Shown: positions 29,147 to 38,245 of the stretch, in pieces
How positions within the stretch are numbered: position 1 is the first letter of the stretch
Layout: every line of letters starts with the position of its first letter
NCBI GenBank assembly: GCA_017478025.1
Contig: JAFVGZ010000026.1
Span: 24,655 to 88,654, forward strand
Direction of reading: 5' to 3'
DNA length: 64,000 nt
Source of the DNA: Prevotella sp.
GTDB lineage: Bacteria > Bacteroidota > Bacteroidia > Bacteroidales > Bacteroidaceae
Made by a program: the position numbers and the translations under genes
Notes under the pieces: generated by a model
Told to the model about the DNA's origin: nothing
The model's database searches: none
Seen by the model: only the letters and a program-made list of their open reading frames with translations

Positions 29147-29251
29147 GCGTTAAGCTTTGTGCTTTAAGCGTTAAGTTTTAAGCGTTGAGCTTTGTGCTTT
29201 GTGCTTTAGGCTTTAAGCATTGTGCATTCTGAATTCTTAATTATTAATTTT
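29147..29251. repeat. 7-bp tandem array (15 units) inside the MacAB operon
   Basis: Fifteen contiguous heptamers related to GCTTTAA (GCGTTAA, GCTTTGT, GCATTCT, GAATTCT, TAATTAT and others), ending next to the ATPase stop at 29253. It fills most of the 185-bp gap before the permease gene. Confidence 0.85.
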
Positions 29252-29252
29252 C

Positions 29253-30059
29253 TCAGTCGTCCTGGGGGGCGGGGAGTTTGGCGAGTGCCTCTGCTGCTGA
29301 GAGGATGTTGGTGTTTACCACGTCTTCGCGTATCTTTCCGTCGCGCAGCATGATGTTGCGTGAGGAGTATTGGGCTATCTCGGGGTTGTGGGTGACGAAG
29401 ATGATGGTGCGGCCCTGTGAGTGCAGTTTCTGGAAGAGGACAAGCATCTCGAACGATGTGCGCGTGTCGAGGTTTCCCGTTGCCTCATCTGCCAAGATGA
29501 CAGCGGGGTTGTTGACAAGGGCGCGGGCAATGGCGACACGCTGCATCTGACCACCAGACATCTGGTTGGACTTATGATAGAGGCGGTCAGCGAGTCCCAC
29601 CTCCGTGAGTGCCTGTATGGCAGCCTCGCGACGCTGGGTAGCGCTATAGGCGTTGTTATACATCAGCGGCAGCTCCACATTCTCTACGCTGGTGGTCTTT
29701 GCCAGAAGGTTGTAGTTCTGGAATACAAAGCCAATCTTGCGGTTGCGCAGCCGTGCACGCTGGCTCTTGGACATAGTACGCACGGAAACACCGTCAAGGT
29801 AGTATTCGCCTGAGGTAGGTGTGTCGAGGCATCCAAGCTGATTGAGCAATGTGGATTTGCCTGAGCCGGAGGTGCCCATGATGGTGACGAACTCACCCTC
29901 GTAAATCTTGAAGGACACTCCACGCAAGGCTTTGACGACCTCGTCGCCTACCTTGAACTCGCGGCGCACATCGCGAAGCTCTATGACAACCTTACGTTGC
30001 TCCTGTCCTTGCTTGTGCAGACTTTCAGCCCCACCTTTTATATTATTCTCTTGCTCCAT
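29253..30059 (-). CDS. MacB-type ABC transporter ATP-binding protein
   Basis: 268 residues, ATPase of the LolD/MacB group. Walker A GTSGSGKSTLLNQLG, signature MSGGQMQRVAIARAL, Walker B VILADEATGNLD, switch His in FVTHNPEIA. The N-terminal 25 residues are a charged extension. Follows the adaptor gene after 12 bp. Energises a mechanotransmission-type pump with the separate permease at 27844. Confidence 0.95.
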   Translation of the reverse strand: MEQENNIKGGAESLHKQGQEQRKVVIELRDVRREFKVGDEVVKALRGVSFKIYEGEFVTIMGTSGSGKSTLLNQLGCLDTPTSGEYYLDGVSVRTMSKSQRARLRNRKIGFVFQNYNLLAKTTSVENVELPLMYNNAYSATQRREAAIQALTEVGLADRLYHKSNQMSGGQMQRVAIARALVNNPAVILADEATGNLDTRTSFEMLVLFQKLHSQGRTIIFVTHNPEIAQYSSRNIMLRDGKIREDVVNTNILSAAEALAKLPAPQDD

Positions 30060-30071
30060 AGCTCTGAGGTG

Positions 30072-31256
30072 TTATTTCTGGCTGTTCTTATTGTTTTTGT
30101 TCGGGCGTTTAGGCATGAATGGGTTGTTTTCACCGCCGTTAGGGTTCTCTTCCTCATCCTGATTGCCCATTTTAAATTCGGTAATCACCTTCTGTCCTGC
30201 CTTGAGGCCACGTATGATTTCGGTGTTCTGTCCGCCAACGATGCCCGTCTCCACAGCGATAGCCTTGAAGGTATTGCCCTCAAGCGTCCACACCTTGTTC
30301 TTTCCCTGGCAATCCTGGATGGTCTGATCAGGTGTGAGGAGCTTCTCGTTAGGGGTGAACTTGAGAGCCTTTGTGGGCACTACGAGCACATCATTCATCT
30401 CACGTGTAAAGATGGTGACGTTTGCAGTTAGGCCTGGCTTGAGTTTCAGGTCAGCATTGGGTGCGGAAATAACGACCTCGTATGTCACCACGTTAGACTC
30501 TGTGGTGGCTACCTGTCGCACCTGCGTCACGCTTCCCTGGAAAGTGTCATCAGGGAAGGCATCAACGGTAAACTCCACACGCTCCCCCACTCTCACGTCG
30601 CCTATGTCTGCTTCGTCAATGTCTGCGATAACGCGCATGTCGGTCAAATCCTGTGCTATTGTGAAGAGCTCAGGGGTATTGAAGGATGCTGCCACCGTCT
30701 GTCCCTCCTCTACAGACTTGGAGAGCACGATGCCGTCGATGGGCGAAGTGATGGTGGCGTAGCTGAGATTTGTCTGTGCCTTGTTGACATTCTCGGTGCT
30801 GGTCTGCACCTGCTGGCGTGCCTGCTCATAGGAGAGACGTGCCTGCTCAAACTCGTTGGCAGAGATAAGGCCCTTGTCAAAGAGCGTCTGGTGGCGCTGG
30901 AAGTTGTTGGCCTGATATGCGAGATTTGCCTTGGCCGATGCGAGATTCGCCTTGGTGGAGGCAAGTTCAGAAAGGAGGTTGGTCTTGTCAAGCTCGGCTA
31001 TCACCTGTCCTTTTTTCACAATGCTGTTGTAATCCACGTACAAATGTGCCACGATACCGCTGACCTGTGTACCCACGGAGACGGAGGTGACAGGCTCTAT
31101 GGTACCTGTTGCCGTTATGGAGGTGGAGATATTGGATGTGGCAACGGTTGCCGTAGCATAGGTCACGCCGTCTTCCTTCTCGCCTGAAGCGAGGTAGCCT
31201 ATGATAGCAGCGATGATAACGATAACGGCTGCAAGGATATATGCTTTCTTTTTCAT
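30072..31256 (-). CDS. MacA-like periplasmic adaptor
   Basis: 394 residues. N-terminal membrane anchor (AAVIVIIAAIIGYLAS), not a lipoprotein. Barrel-sandwich halves (KKGQVIAELDKTNL; ATITSPIDGIVLSKSVEEG) flank a long helical hairpin (about 75-160), then beta-barrel and membrane-proximal domains. It ends in a Asn/Lys-rich tail (NPFMPKRPNKNNKNSQK). Starts 3 bp after the TolC stop. Adaptor linking MacB to TolC. Confidence 0.93.
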   Translation of the reverse strand: MKKKAYILAAVIVIIAAIIGYLASGEKEDGVTYATATVATSNISTSITATGTIEPVTSVSVGTQVSGIVAHLYVDYNSIVKKGQVIAELDKTNLLSELASTKANLASAKANLAYQANNFQRHQTLFDKGLISANEFEQARLSYEQARQQVQTSTENVNKAQTNLSYATITSPIDGIVLSKSVEEGQTVAASFNTPELFTIAQDLTDMRVIADIDEADIGDVRVGERVEFTVDAFPDDTFQGSVTQVRQVATTESNVVTYEVVISAPNADLKLKPGLTANVTIFTREMNDVLVVPTKALKFTPNEKLLTPDQTIQDCQGKNKVWTLEGNTFKAIAVETGIVGGQNTEIIRGLKAGQKVITEFKMGNQDEEENPNGGENNPFMPKRPNKNNKNSQK

Positions 31257-31259
31257 GAC

Positions 31260-32615
31260 TTATTTTTTATATAGTTCGAGCATTTTGATGTTATATATGG
31301 TGAGATATTTAGCCTGCAACTCGCTCTGCCTGGCATTGAGGAGGCGTGTCATTCCGGCCTGCAGTTCCACGATATTCTTCATTCCCACGGCGAACTGCTC
31401 CGAGAGGAGGTCGTAAGACACCTGCGAACTCTCCGTAGCGGCCTTTGCAGCCTTGAATTTGCTTTGGTTTCCCGTAGCCTCTATCCAGTAGTTCTCTATG
31501 GTGGAATACAGTGAAGACTGCTTCTCCTTCAGGTCCAGCAGGGCCGTCTGTCGCTGTATGTTTGCCTTGTTGATGGCGGTCCGGGCTGTGCGCTGGTCAA
31601 AGATGGGCACGCTTACGGTCACTCCCCCACCCGCTCTGAAGTTAGTCTTGATCTGGTCAGACCAGCTGTTGGTGCTCTGCGAAGAGTTATTGGTGGTCAC
31701 AGAGGCGTTCATTGTGATGGTGGGCATTCGCTGTCCCTTGGCAAGCTTCATCTGTATGTCGGCATTGTCAATGGACTTTTGCGCATTCTTAATCTCGGGA
31801 CGGTTCTCGAGTGCGGCGAGATAGACATCCTGCATCAAAGGTATGGGGGCGAGAGCCAACTCATCGCTGGGGGTGGTATCGGTGATGTCAAAGTCATCAT
31901 CATCGGTTATCTGAAGGAGCGCTTTGAGCTGGCGCTTGTAGTTGCGCACATTGTTGATGCTTTGCTCCAGTTCATACTCCCTCTGTGCCCTTTCTGACGT
32001 GAGCTGCGAACAGTCAGCCTTGCTCATGGACCCCACGCGCACCATCTCTATTCCACGGTTCTCATTGACCTTTGCAGCCTCAAGTATGGAACGGCTGACC
32101 TCCACGGCCTCTTTGCTATAGAGTATCTGTGCGAAATACTGCGCTATGAGCTCCTCGAGGGTCAGCGCTGCGGTGATGCTGTCCAGCTCGGCTTTCTCTT
32201 CGGCTATACGGTTGGCCTTCACCTGATTGTAGTTTCTTCCGCCGTTCCACACCGTCCAGTTGGCGCCGAGGTTATATGAACCGTTGTAGCTGGTCTTTGA
32301 GGTCACCGTCTGTATCTCGTTGTTGAGAATGGTAGAGGAACCGTTGGCCTTCCAGGGCTGGTTGCTGACGTTCTGCGAAGTGCTGAAACTGAGCGAGGGA
32401 AACAGGGCTGCATCAGAGGCGAGACGTGTCTCTGTAGCCGTCTGGCGCGTGAGTCCTGCCTTGCGGAGCGTGGTGCCTTCTTTCACGGCATAGGAGAGAC
32501 ACTCGTCGTAGGTCCAGGTGCGACCCGTTGCGGTGAGAGCCGTGACTGCCAGCAATGCAAGCAAGACGGCCTTCCGCGGTGTTACGAATAAGTGACTAAT
32601 CATTTCTTTTTCCAT
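31260..32615 (-). CDS. TolC-family outer-membrane protein
   Basis: 451 residues, first gene of the MacAB operon. A hydrophobic signal-like segment follows a 15-residue N-terminal stretch (VLLALLAVTALTATG), so the true start may be MISHLF at 32603. Two long coiled-coil repeats (around 35-240 and 250-440) are typical. Promoter box TAAATTTG at 32645-32638 on the minus strand lies 22 bp upstream, back-to-back with the promoter of the folate gene. Confidence 0.9.
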   Translation of the reverse strand: MEKEMISHLFVTPRKAVLLALLAVTALTATGRTWTYDECLSYAVKEGTTLRKAGLTRQTATETRLASDAALFPSLSFSTSQNVSNQPWKANGSSTILNNEIQTVTSKTSYNGSYNLGANWTVWNGGRNYNQVKANRIAEEKAELDSITAALTLEELIAQYFAQILYSKEAVEVSRSILEAAKVNENRGIEMVRVGSMSKADCSQLTSERAQREYELEQSINNVRNYKRQLKALLQITDDDDFDITDTTPSDELALAPIPLMQDVYLAALENRPEIKNAQKSIDNADIQMKLAKGQRMPTITMNASVTTNNSSQSTNSWSDQIKTNFRAGGGVTVSVPIFDQRTARTAINKANIQRQTALLDLKEKQSSLYSTIENYWIEATGNQSKFKAAKAATESSQVSYDLLSEQFAVGMKNIVELQAGMTRLLNARQSELQAKYLTIYNIKMLELYKK

Positions 32616-32637
32616 CGTTATTGGATTCTACTGTGTG

Positions 32638-32645
32638 CAAATTTA
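32638..32645 (-). promoter_or_regulatory. promoter -7 box of the TolC-MacAB operon
   Basis: TAAATTTG read on the minus strand, about 22 bp before the start at 32615. The -33 element is unclear. Confidence 0.55.
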
Positions 32646-32709
32646 CGATTTTTTTTGTTATCTGTGACGCAAAGTATTTTGGAAAGTTGCATGATTTTAG
32701 TTTTTTTAG

Positions 32710-32717
32710 TAATTTTG
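32710..32717 (+). promoter_or_regulatory. -7 box directly before the cyclo-ligase start
   Basis: TAATTTTG ends only 5 bp before the ATG at 32723. Transcription would start at or next to the start codon, so the mRNA may be leaderless. Confidence 0.55.
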
Positions 32718-32722
32718 CACTC

Positions 32723-33328
32723 ATGGACAAAAAGGAACTGCGCAAGCTGGTTCGAAGCATGCAGAACAGTCACAGAAAGGCCACTATACAGGGCATTCAC
32801 AACACGGCAGGCGAGGATAGCGCACAGGACAGAAAAGATGCTGAGGGCCAGGAACGTATGCCGGCAGAGCTGGAGGAACTGGCCGAATACCTGAAAGGCT
32901 GTCAGACGGTGTTGCTCTACTGGTCTATGGACGATGAGGTGTGCACCCACGCGCTTGTGGAGCGCCTCTATCGGGAGGGTCGCAGGGTGTTGTTGCCGCA
33001 TGTGGTGAGCGATACGGAGATGACGTTGCACCCTTATGCCGGCCAAGAACAGATGCGCCCAGGGGCATGGGGCATCCTGGAACCGGTGACGCCGAGCATC
33101 GATATAGCAACGCTTGACGAGGGCCGCGAGGCCATAGCGGTAGTGCCCGGAATGGCTTTTGATGCTGACGGGGGGCGCTTGGGACGCGGCAAAGGGTATT
33201 ATGACCGGCTGCTGAAACTGCTCCCATGTATATATAAGGTGGGACTGTGCTACGACTGGCAGGTGGTGGACGGGGTGCCGATGGACGAGTATGACGTAAG
33301 GATGAATAGGATCATTACTGTCCGCTAA
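32723..33328 (+). CDS. 5-formyltetrahydrofolate cyclo-ligase
   Basis: 201-residue cytosolic enzyme that uses ATP to turn 5-formyl-THF into 5,10-methenyl-THF (YgfA/Fau family). The start MDKKELRKLVR fits the family; the frame is open further upstream through the promoter. The ATP/phosphate-binding signature GMAFDADGGRLGRGKGYYD lies near residue 150. Residues about 20-45 (NTAGEDSAQDRKD) form a polar insertion not usual in the family. Divergent from the MacAB operon. Confidence 0.92.
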   Translation: MDKKELRKLVRSMQNSHRKATIQGIHNTAGEDSAQDRKDAEGQERMPAELEELAEYLKGCQTVLLYWSMDDEVCTHALVERLYREGRRVLLPHVVSDTEMTLHPYAGQEQMRPGAWGILEPVTPSIDIATLDEGREAIAVVPGMAFDADGGRLGRGKGYYDRLLKLLPCIYKVGLCYDWQVVDGVPMDEYDVRMNRIITVR

Positions 33329-33379
33329 ACGCTTATATAAATAAAACAATTATGTTCGCGCGTGAGGGGAATGGATATA

Positions 33380-33407
33380 ATTCTTCATTCTTCATTATGC
33401 ATTCTGC
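33380..33407. repeat. 7-bp tandem array
   Basis: Heptamers ATTCTTC, ATTCTTC, ATTATGC, ATTCTGC: the same family as the arrays at 19984, 44196 and 53377. Confidence 0.75.
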
Positions 33408-33651
33408 ATACTTCCCTCCCCACTCAAGGGATAGGACAAAACGCGCATTTATGCAGATTGTGCATAATTATTCGTGCTCTACAGGCGCATATTTTCCACG
33501 AAAAATCTGCCGCTCGCGTATAAACGTTAAAACGAATAATTCTTGTAACACACTGACAATATGATAGTTGGTGTTCTGAGTGTTAAAATACAGCATTTTT
33601 GAGAGGAAGAATGGAACAATGGAGCCGCAGGATGGGTGAATTTTGACCCTA

Positions 33652-33717
33652 TCCGCGAGTAACTTTGAGGGTGTCCGCGAGTAACTTTGAGGGTGTTCCG
33701 GAGTAACTTTAAGGGTC
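33652..33717. repeat. 22-bp tandem array (3 units)
   Basis: Units begin at 33652, 33674 and 33696; the first two are identical over 22 bp (TCCGCGAGTAACTTTGAGGG plus TG), the third has four changes. Each contains a TAACTTT word like a -7 box. CTAAAAGTTACTCGG at 33717-33731 is an inverted copy of the unit core, so a hairpin can form with the last unit. A weak fourth unit precedes at 33630. Confidence 0.85.
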
Positions 33718-34030
33718 TAAAAGTTACTCGGCGACCTGGCGAAGGGTCTTTACCGCCTCTCAGAACGGATTTTCGCGATTTATTAGAGCTTTTTTGGTGG
33801 TATTTTTTCGGAGTGCGTATGCATCGAAATACATAATTATGCATGGCTTTTTAGTATGCGAAAAAGCTCGAAAAGACAAAAGGGTGCGAAGATGCTAAAG
33901 TGTGCGAAGATTATATTTAGTTAAAGGTTCGCGCATGAGGAAGGCAGGTAAGAGATACGAGATGAAGGTGATACAGGTTAAATTGTGTTAATTATTTTAC
34001 TGTCGTTATGGTGATTTAACTAACTTTTGC

Positions 34031-34038
34031 TATTTTTG
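34031..34038 (+). promoter_or_regulatory. rsh promoter -7 box
   Basis: TATTTTTG, 43 bp before the start at 34082. No convincing -33 element. Confidence 0.5.
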
Positions 34039-34081
34039 CAACTTAATTCCACAAAAAAGACAGAGAGGAGGCTGAAACGCT

Positions 34082-35977
34082 ATGAACAACAACGAGATTA
34101 CAGAAAAGGAGATACTCAACAGAGCCAACGAAGTATTCTCTGCCCTTGAGGGGCGCACAACACCAGAGGAGATGCAGCTGGTGAAGAGTGCCTTTGCTTA
34201 CGCATGCGAAGCTCATAAGGATCAGCGTCGCAAGACAGGTGAGCCATATATCATTCATCCCATTGCAGTAGCATTGATAGTGGCAAAGGAGCTACAGTTA
34301 GGTGCAACACCCGTGTGCGCGGCTTTCCTGCACGATGTGGTGGAGGATACACCCACGCCGATAGAGAAGATTAAAGAGCTGTTCGGCGAAGACGTAGCGT
34401 TTCTCGTCAGCGTGGTGACAAAAAAGAGCAAGGAGCAGTATAGCATGTCAAAGCAGCTGGACAACTTTAAGCAGATGCTTGACTCCCTGCATTATGACAT
34501 TCGCGCCATCCTTGTGAAGTTGGCTGACCGCCTGCACAATATGCGCACGCTGGATTCTATGCGCCCAGACAAGCAGATGAAGATAGCCGGTGAGACTGAC
34601 TATTTCTATGCTCCGCTGGCAAACCGTCTGGGACTCTATACCATTAAGATAGAATTGGAGAACCTGTCGTTCCACTATCGCTGTCCACGGATATACAATA
34701 AGATACTGGAACTGATAGAGAATGACAAGAAGCAGGACGAGAAGCGCATGGAGTCGTTTAACAAGAAGATAGACGAGGTGCTGACAGCCAACGGCATCAA
34801 GTTCAAGCGCGAGACGCTCTATAAGCAGCCTTACAACATCTGGCGCAAGATGAACACGCTGAACCAGGACTATGAGCACCTGGAGTGCAGACACTTCACA
34901 CGCCTGGTGTTTCCTACTGATGACAGCATGCCGCAGAAGGATGTGTGCCTGCGCATATACTCGCTGCTTACGAATACGTTCAGGGAGCGCCCCAACTCCA
35001 TCGTGAACTATATCGACCTGCCCAAGCAGAACGGCTATCAGGCCTTCCACACACAGGTGATGGGCGACTACGGCACGTGGGAGGAGATACACATTCAGTC
35101 TGAGAGGATGGCGACAAAGACACGCCTGGGCTATCTCTTTGACAGCGGACAGCGCGAGATAGACATCAATATGTGGCTGGAGAACTTCCGCGCAGTACTG
35201 AGGGACGTAACAGCAAGCTTGGACAGGCACGATGACAAGACATTCTTCTTTGAGAGCGTGAAGGCATCGTTCTACAATGACGACATACAGGTATATACCA
35301 CCGAGGGAAAGGCTATGCTGCTGCCAAAGGGCTCAACGGCCATCGATGTGGCGTTCAATATGCACACACACATCGGCATGCATGCCAAGTATGCCAAGAT
35401 TAACGGACACCTGGCATCTGTCAAGACACGCCTGAAGCGCGGCGACTGTGTGGAGATAGGCACATCACCCGACATCTGGCCAGAGGAAGACTGGCTGCGT
35501 AATGCAAAGTCTTATAAGGCATTACACAACATCAGAGTGTATCTGGATCAGCTCCCCAAGCCCGAATACTGCCGATGCCAGCATTGTAAACCCATTCCCG
35601 GTGAGGAGGTGATAGGCTTTAGAGAGACCAACGGCGTGGTCACAGTACACAGGAGAGACTGTAGCGTTGCTATCGGAGACGCATCACAGTGGGGCGATAG
35701 CATCGTGGCCGTGGATTTCAAGGGAGATCCTGATGTGCTCTATCCTGCAACGCTTACAGCCAAAGCCGTAGATAGACAACACCTGTTGAGCGACATCATC
35801 GAAACCATCTCTAACAGACTGCACCTGTCTATCAACAGCCTGAACACCGTGACGAAGGATGAGATCGTGACCTGTACCATAAATTTCTACGTACATGACA
35901 ATACGGAATTGCTCACCATCGTGAACGATATCCTGAGCATCCCCGATGTAGATGAGGTGAAATTTGATAATACATAA
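34082..35977 (+). CDS. RelA/SpoT-family (p)ppGpp enzyme, hydrolase intact, synthetase divergent
   Basis: 631 residues: HD hydrolase (about 40-180), synthetase-like domain (about 230-340), TGS (about 385-445) and C-terminal ACT. Hydrolase residues are present (EPYIIHP, AAFLHDVVEDT, KLADRLHNMRTL). In the synthetase the usual Asp five residues before the conserved Arg falls on Cys269 in LECRHFTR (Arg274), although the later Tyr/His (NGYQAFHT) and Glu (WEEIHIQ) are kept. It may be mainly a hydrolase, or the domain uses Glu268. Bacteroidetes usually have a second long Rsh. Confidence 0.88.
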   Translation: MNNNEITEKEILNRANEVFSALEGRTTPEEMQLVKSAFAYACEAHKDQRRKTGEPYIIHPIAVALIVAKELQLGATPVCAAFLHDVVEDTPTPIEKIKELFGEDVAFLVSVVTKKSKEQYSMSKQLDNFKQMLDSLHYDIRAILVKLADRLHNMRTLDSMRPDKQMKIAGETDYFYAPLANRLGLYTIKIELENLSFHYRCPRIYNKILELIENDKKQDEKRMESFNKKIDEVLTANGIKFKRETLYKQPYNIWRKMNTLNQDYEHLECRHFTRLVFPTDDSMPQKDVCLRIYSLLTNTFRERPNSIVNYIDLPKQNGYQAFHTQVMGDYGTWEEIHIQSERMATKTRLGYLFDSGQREIDINMWLENFRAVLRDVTASLDRHDDKTFFFESVKASFYNDDIQVYTTEGKAMLLPKGSTAIDVAFNMHTHIGMHAKYAKINGHLASVKTRLKRGDCVEIGTSPDIWPEEDWLRNAKSYKALHNIRVYLDQLPKPEYCRCQHCKPIPGEEVIGFRETNGVVTVHRRDCSVAIGDASQWGDSIVAVDFKGDPDVLYPATLTAKAVDRQHLLSDIIETISNRLHLSINSLNTVTKDEIVTCTINFYVHDNTELLTIVNDILSIPDVDEVKFDNT

Positions 35978-36063
35978 GCCCCCAACGACGCAGGGCAACC
36001 TGCGCAAGGTGTTAAAATGCGTTAATAATAAACCGCAAATTATGGTTTCTAAATAAAATTGTC

Positions 36064-36071
36064 TATCTTTG
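36064..36071 (+). promoter_or_regulatory. -7 box upstream of sigma factor
   Basis: TATCTTTG about 115 bp before the sigma-factor start, in the gap after rsh. Confidence 0.55.
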
Positions 36072-36186
36072 CACCGATAAAGACAAAAAAATCTTAACCC
36101 ACCTGGCACAAACATTAACTCTAAAAAATTATTGCCTATAGGACAGACATTTACTTAAAACGAAACTGACAAAAACTTTTAAGAAA

Positions 36187-36786
36187 ATGAATAGACTCTC
36201 ACAGCTGACCGATGAAGAGTTGGCTTTGAAGTATGTGGAGGGCAATAACAGAGCGTTTGACGAACTGCTGGGCAGGATTCAGACGGGTCTCTTCTCGTAC
36301 ATTATCTTTATTGTTCACAATCAGGAAACGGCGAACGACATCTTTCAGGAGACATTTCTGAAGGCTATCACTAAGCTGAAGGCAGGCAAGTACCGCCCTA
36401 CGGGCAAGTTTAACGCCTGGATAATCCGCATAGCGCACAACGCTATCATGGATTGGTATCGCCGCAAGCGTACCGCAAATATCGTTGATGCACCAGACGA
36501 TGACCTGTTCATAGCAGCGATGAGCGATGACCAACTGATGGAAAGCTCAAGAGAGGATATGCTCGCTAATGCACAGGTGCTGTGCGACGTAAGGAACCTG
36601 ATAGACTATCTCCCTGCACCACAGAGGGATATCATCTATATGAGGTATTATCAGAACATGGCGTTTAAGGATATAGCCGAGCAGACCAAGACAAGTATCA
36701 ACACATGTCTGGGACGCGCACGCTATGGGCTGATAAATATGAGACGGCTGGCTAAAGAAAAGCAGATGCAACTGCAGCTGGCATAA
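36187..36786 (+). CDS. ECF-type sigma-70 family RNA polymerase sigma factor
   Basis: 199 residues. Region 2 (LLGRIQTGLFSYIIFIVHN through AWIIRIAHNAIMDWYRRKR) and region 4 (LPAPQRDIIYMRYYQNMAFK then INTCLGRARYGLINMRR) are clear. No anti-sigma gene is adjacent; pgi follows after 60 bp. Region 1.1 is absent, which makes it ECF-like. The regulon is unknown. Confidence 0.93.
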   Translation: MNRLSQLTDEELALKYVEGNNRAFDELLGRIQTGLFSYIIFIVHNQETANDIFQETFLKAITKLKAGKYRPTGKFNAWIIRIAHNAIMDWYRRKRTANIVDAPDDDLFIAAMSDDQLMESSREDMLANAQVLCDVRNLIDYLPAPQRDIIYMRYYQNMAFKDIAEQTKTSINTCLGRARYGLINMRRLAKEKQMQLQLA

Positions 36787-36846
36787 TGCCCAACTAACTT
36801 GACAACATAAAAACCAAAACAACTAAATAACCCAAACAATTCGTTT

Positions 36847-38196
36847 ATGAAAAGCATTTCATTGGACATCACAAAAGCGCAGCAGTTTCTTCCTGCAGGC
36901 GCTGTGACAGGTTACAAGAACGACGTGATGAAGGCACAGCAGGCACTGGAAGACGGTACTGTGCCAGGTAGCGATTTCCTCGGATGGCTGCACCTGCCAT
37001 CAAGCATCACACCTGAATTTATAAAAGAGGTGAAGGCCGCTGCTGAGGTTCTGCGCTCTAAGGCTGAGGTCATTGTCGTTGCCGGCATCGGCGGTTCTTA
37101 TCTCGGACCACGCGCCGTGATAGAAGGTATCTGCAACACGTTCACATGGCTGATACAGGATAAGCAGAACCCAATCGTAGTATTCGCAGGCAACAATATC
37201 GGCGAAGACTATCTGGCAGAGCTGACCGAATATCTCAAGACAAAGACATTCGCTATCATAAACATCTCTAAGTCTGGCACCACCACCGAGACAGCCCTCA
37301 CATTCCGTCTGCTGAAGACACAGCTAGAGGCACAGGTGGGCAAAGCTGCGGCAAAGGATCTCATCGTGGCCGTAACAGACGCCAAGAGAGGTGCAGCACG
37401 CACTTGTGCCGACAAGGAGGGATACAAGACATTCGTTATACCCGATGACGTGGGCGGACGTTTCTCTGTGCTCACTCCGGTAGGACTGCTGCCAATAGCA
37501 TGTGCAGGCATAGACATCGAGCAACTCGTTGCCGGAGCACAGGCTATGGAGAAGCAATGCGCTGTCAGCGTGCCATTTGAGGAGAATCCAGCAGCCGTAT
37601 ATGCAGCAGTACGTAATGCGCTCTACAGCAACGGCAAGAAGATTGAGATACTCATCAACTTTCAGCCCAAGCTGCATTACTATGCAGAGTGGTGGAAGCA
37701 GCTCTTCGGCGAGAGTGAGGGTAAGGACGGTAAGGGTATCTATCCCGCATCATGCGACTTCACCACAGACCTGCACTCTATGGGTCAGTGGATACAGGAT
37801 GGTGAGCGTACCATCTTTGAGACCTGCATCAGCGTGGAGAACCCTGAGAAGAAACTGCTCTTCCCATCAGACGAAGAGAACCTGGACGGTCTGAACTTCC
37901 TCGCAGGCAAGCGCATCGATGAGGTAAACAAGAATGCAGAGCTCGGCACACGTCTGGCTCATGTAGATGGTGGAGTGCCAAACATCCTCATCTCTATTGA
38001 GAGACTGGACGCATACAACTATGGTCAGATGATATACTTCTTTGAGAAAGCCTGCGCTATCTCCGGTCAGTTACTGGGCGTGAATGCCTTCAACCAGCCT
38101 GGCGTAGAGGCATATAAGAAGAATATGTTCGCTCTGCTGGAGAAGCCCGGATACGAAGAGGAGACAAAGGCTATCAAGGCAAGACTGAATGCGTAG
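36847..38196 (+). CDS. pgi: glucose-6-phosphate isomerase
   Basis: 449 residues, the short bacterial form. Interconverts glucose-6-P and fructose-6-P. Motifs: [24 protein letters not shown] phosphate site, [16 protein letters not shown], and late QPGVEAYKK with the catalytic Lys. Codon use is of a highly expressed gene. The aldo/keto reductase gene follows after 49 bp. Confidence 0.97.
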   Translation: MKSISLDITKAQQFLPAGAVTGYKNDVMKAQQALEDGTVPGSDFLGWLHLPSSITPEFIKEVKAAAEVLRSKAEVIVVAGIGGSYLGPRAVIEGICNTFTWLIQDKQNPIVVFAGNNIGEDYLAELTEYLKTKTFAIINISKSGTTTETALTFRLLKTQLEAQVGKAAAKDLIVAVTDAKRGAARTCADKEGYKTFVIPDDVGGRFSVLTPVGLLPIACAGIDIEQLVAGAQAMEKQCAVSVPFEENPAAVYAAVRNALYSNGKKIEILINFQPKLHYYAEWWKQLFGESEGKDGKGIYPASCDFTTDLHSMGQWIQDGERTIFETCISVENPEKKLLFPSDEENLDGLNFLAGKRIDEVNKNAELGTRLAHVDGGVPNILISIERLDAYNYGQMIYFFEKACAISGQLLGVNAFNQPGVEAYKKNMFALLEKPGYEEETKAIKARLNA

Positions 38197-38245
38197 TCGT
38201 CTGTCCACGATGCAATTCTGACAGACACGAACACTTATATTTTAT

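Larger units (their letters stand above)
33329..34030. other. repeat-rich spacer
   Basis: About 700 bp without a credible gene. It holds a heptamer array (33380-33407), a 22-bp array (33652-33717) with an inverted half copy behind it, and AT-rich DNA up to the rsh promoter. Composition is unlike the genes on either side. Confidence 0.6.

Noticed and set aside
32621-32722. N-terminal extension of the cyclo-ligase
   Set aside because: It would run through the promoter box and adds no family-like residues; start placed at 32723.
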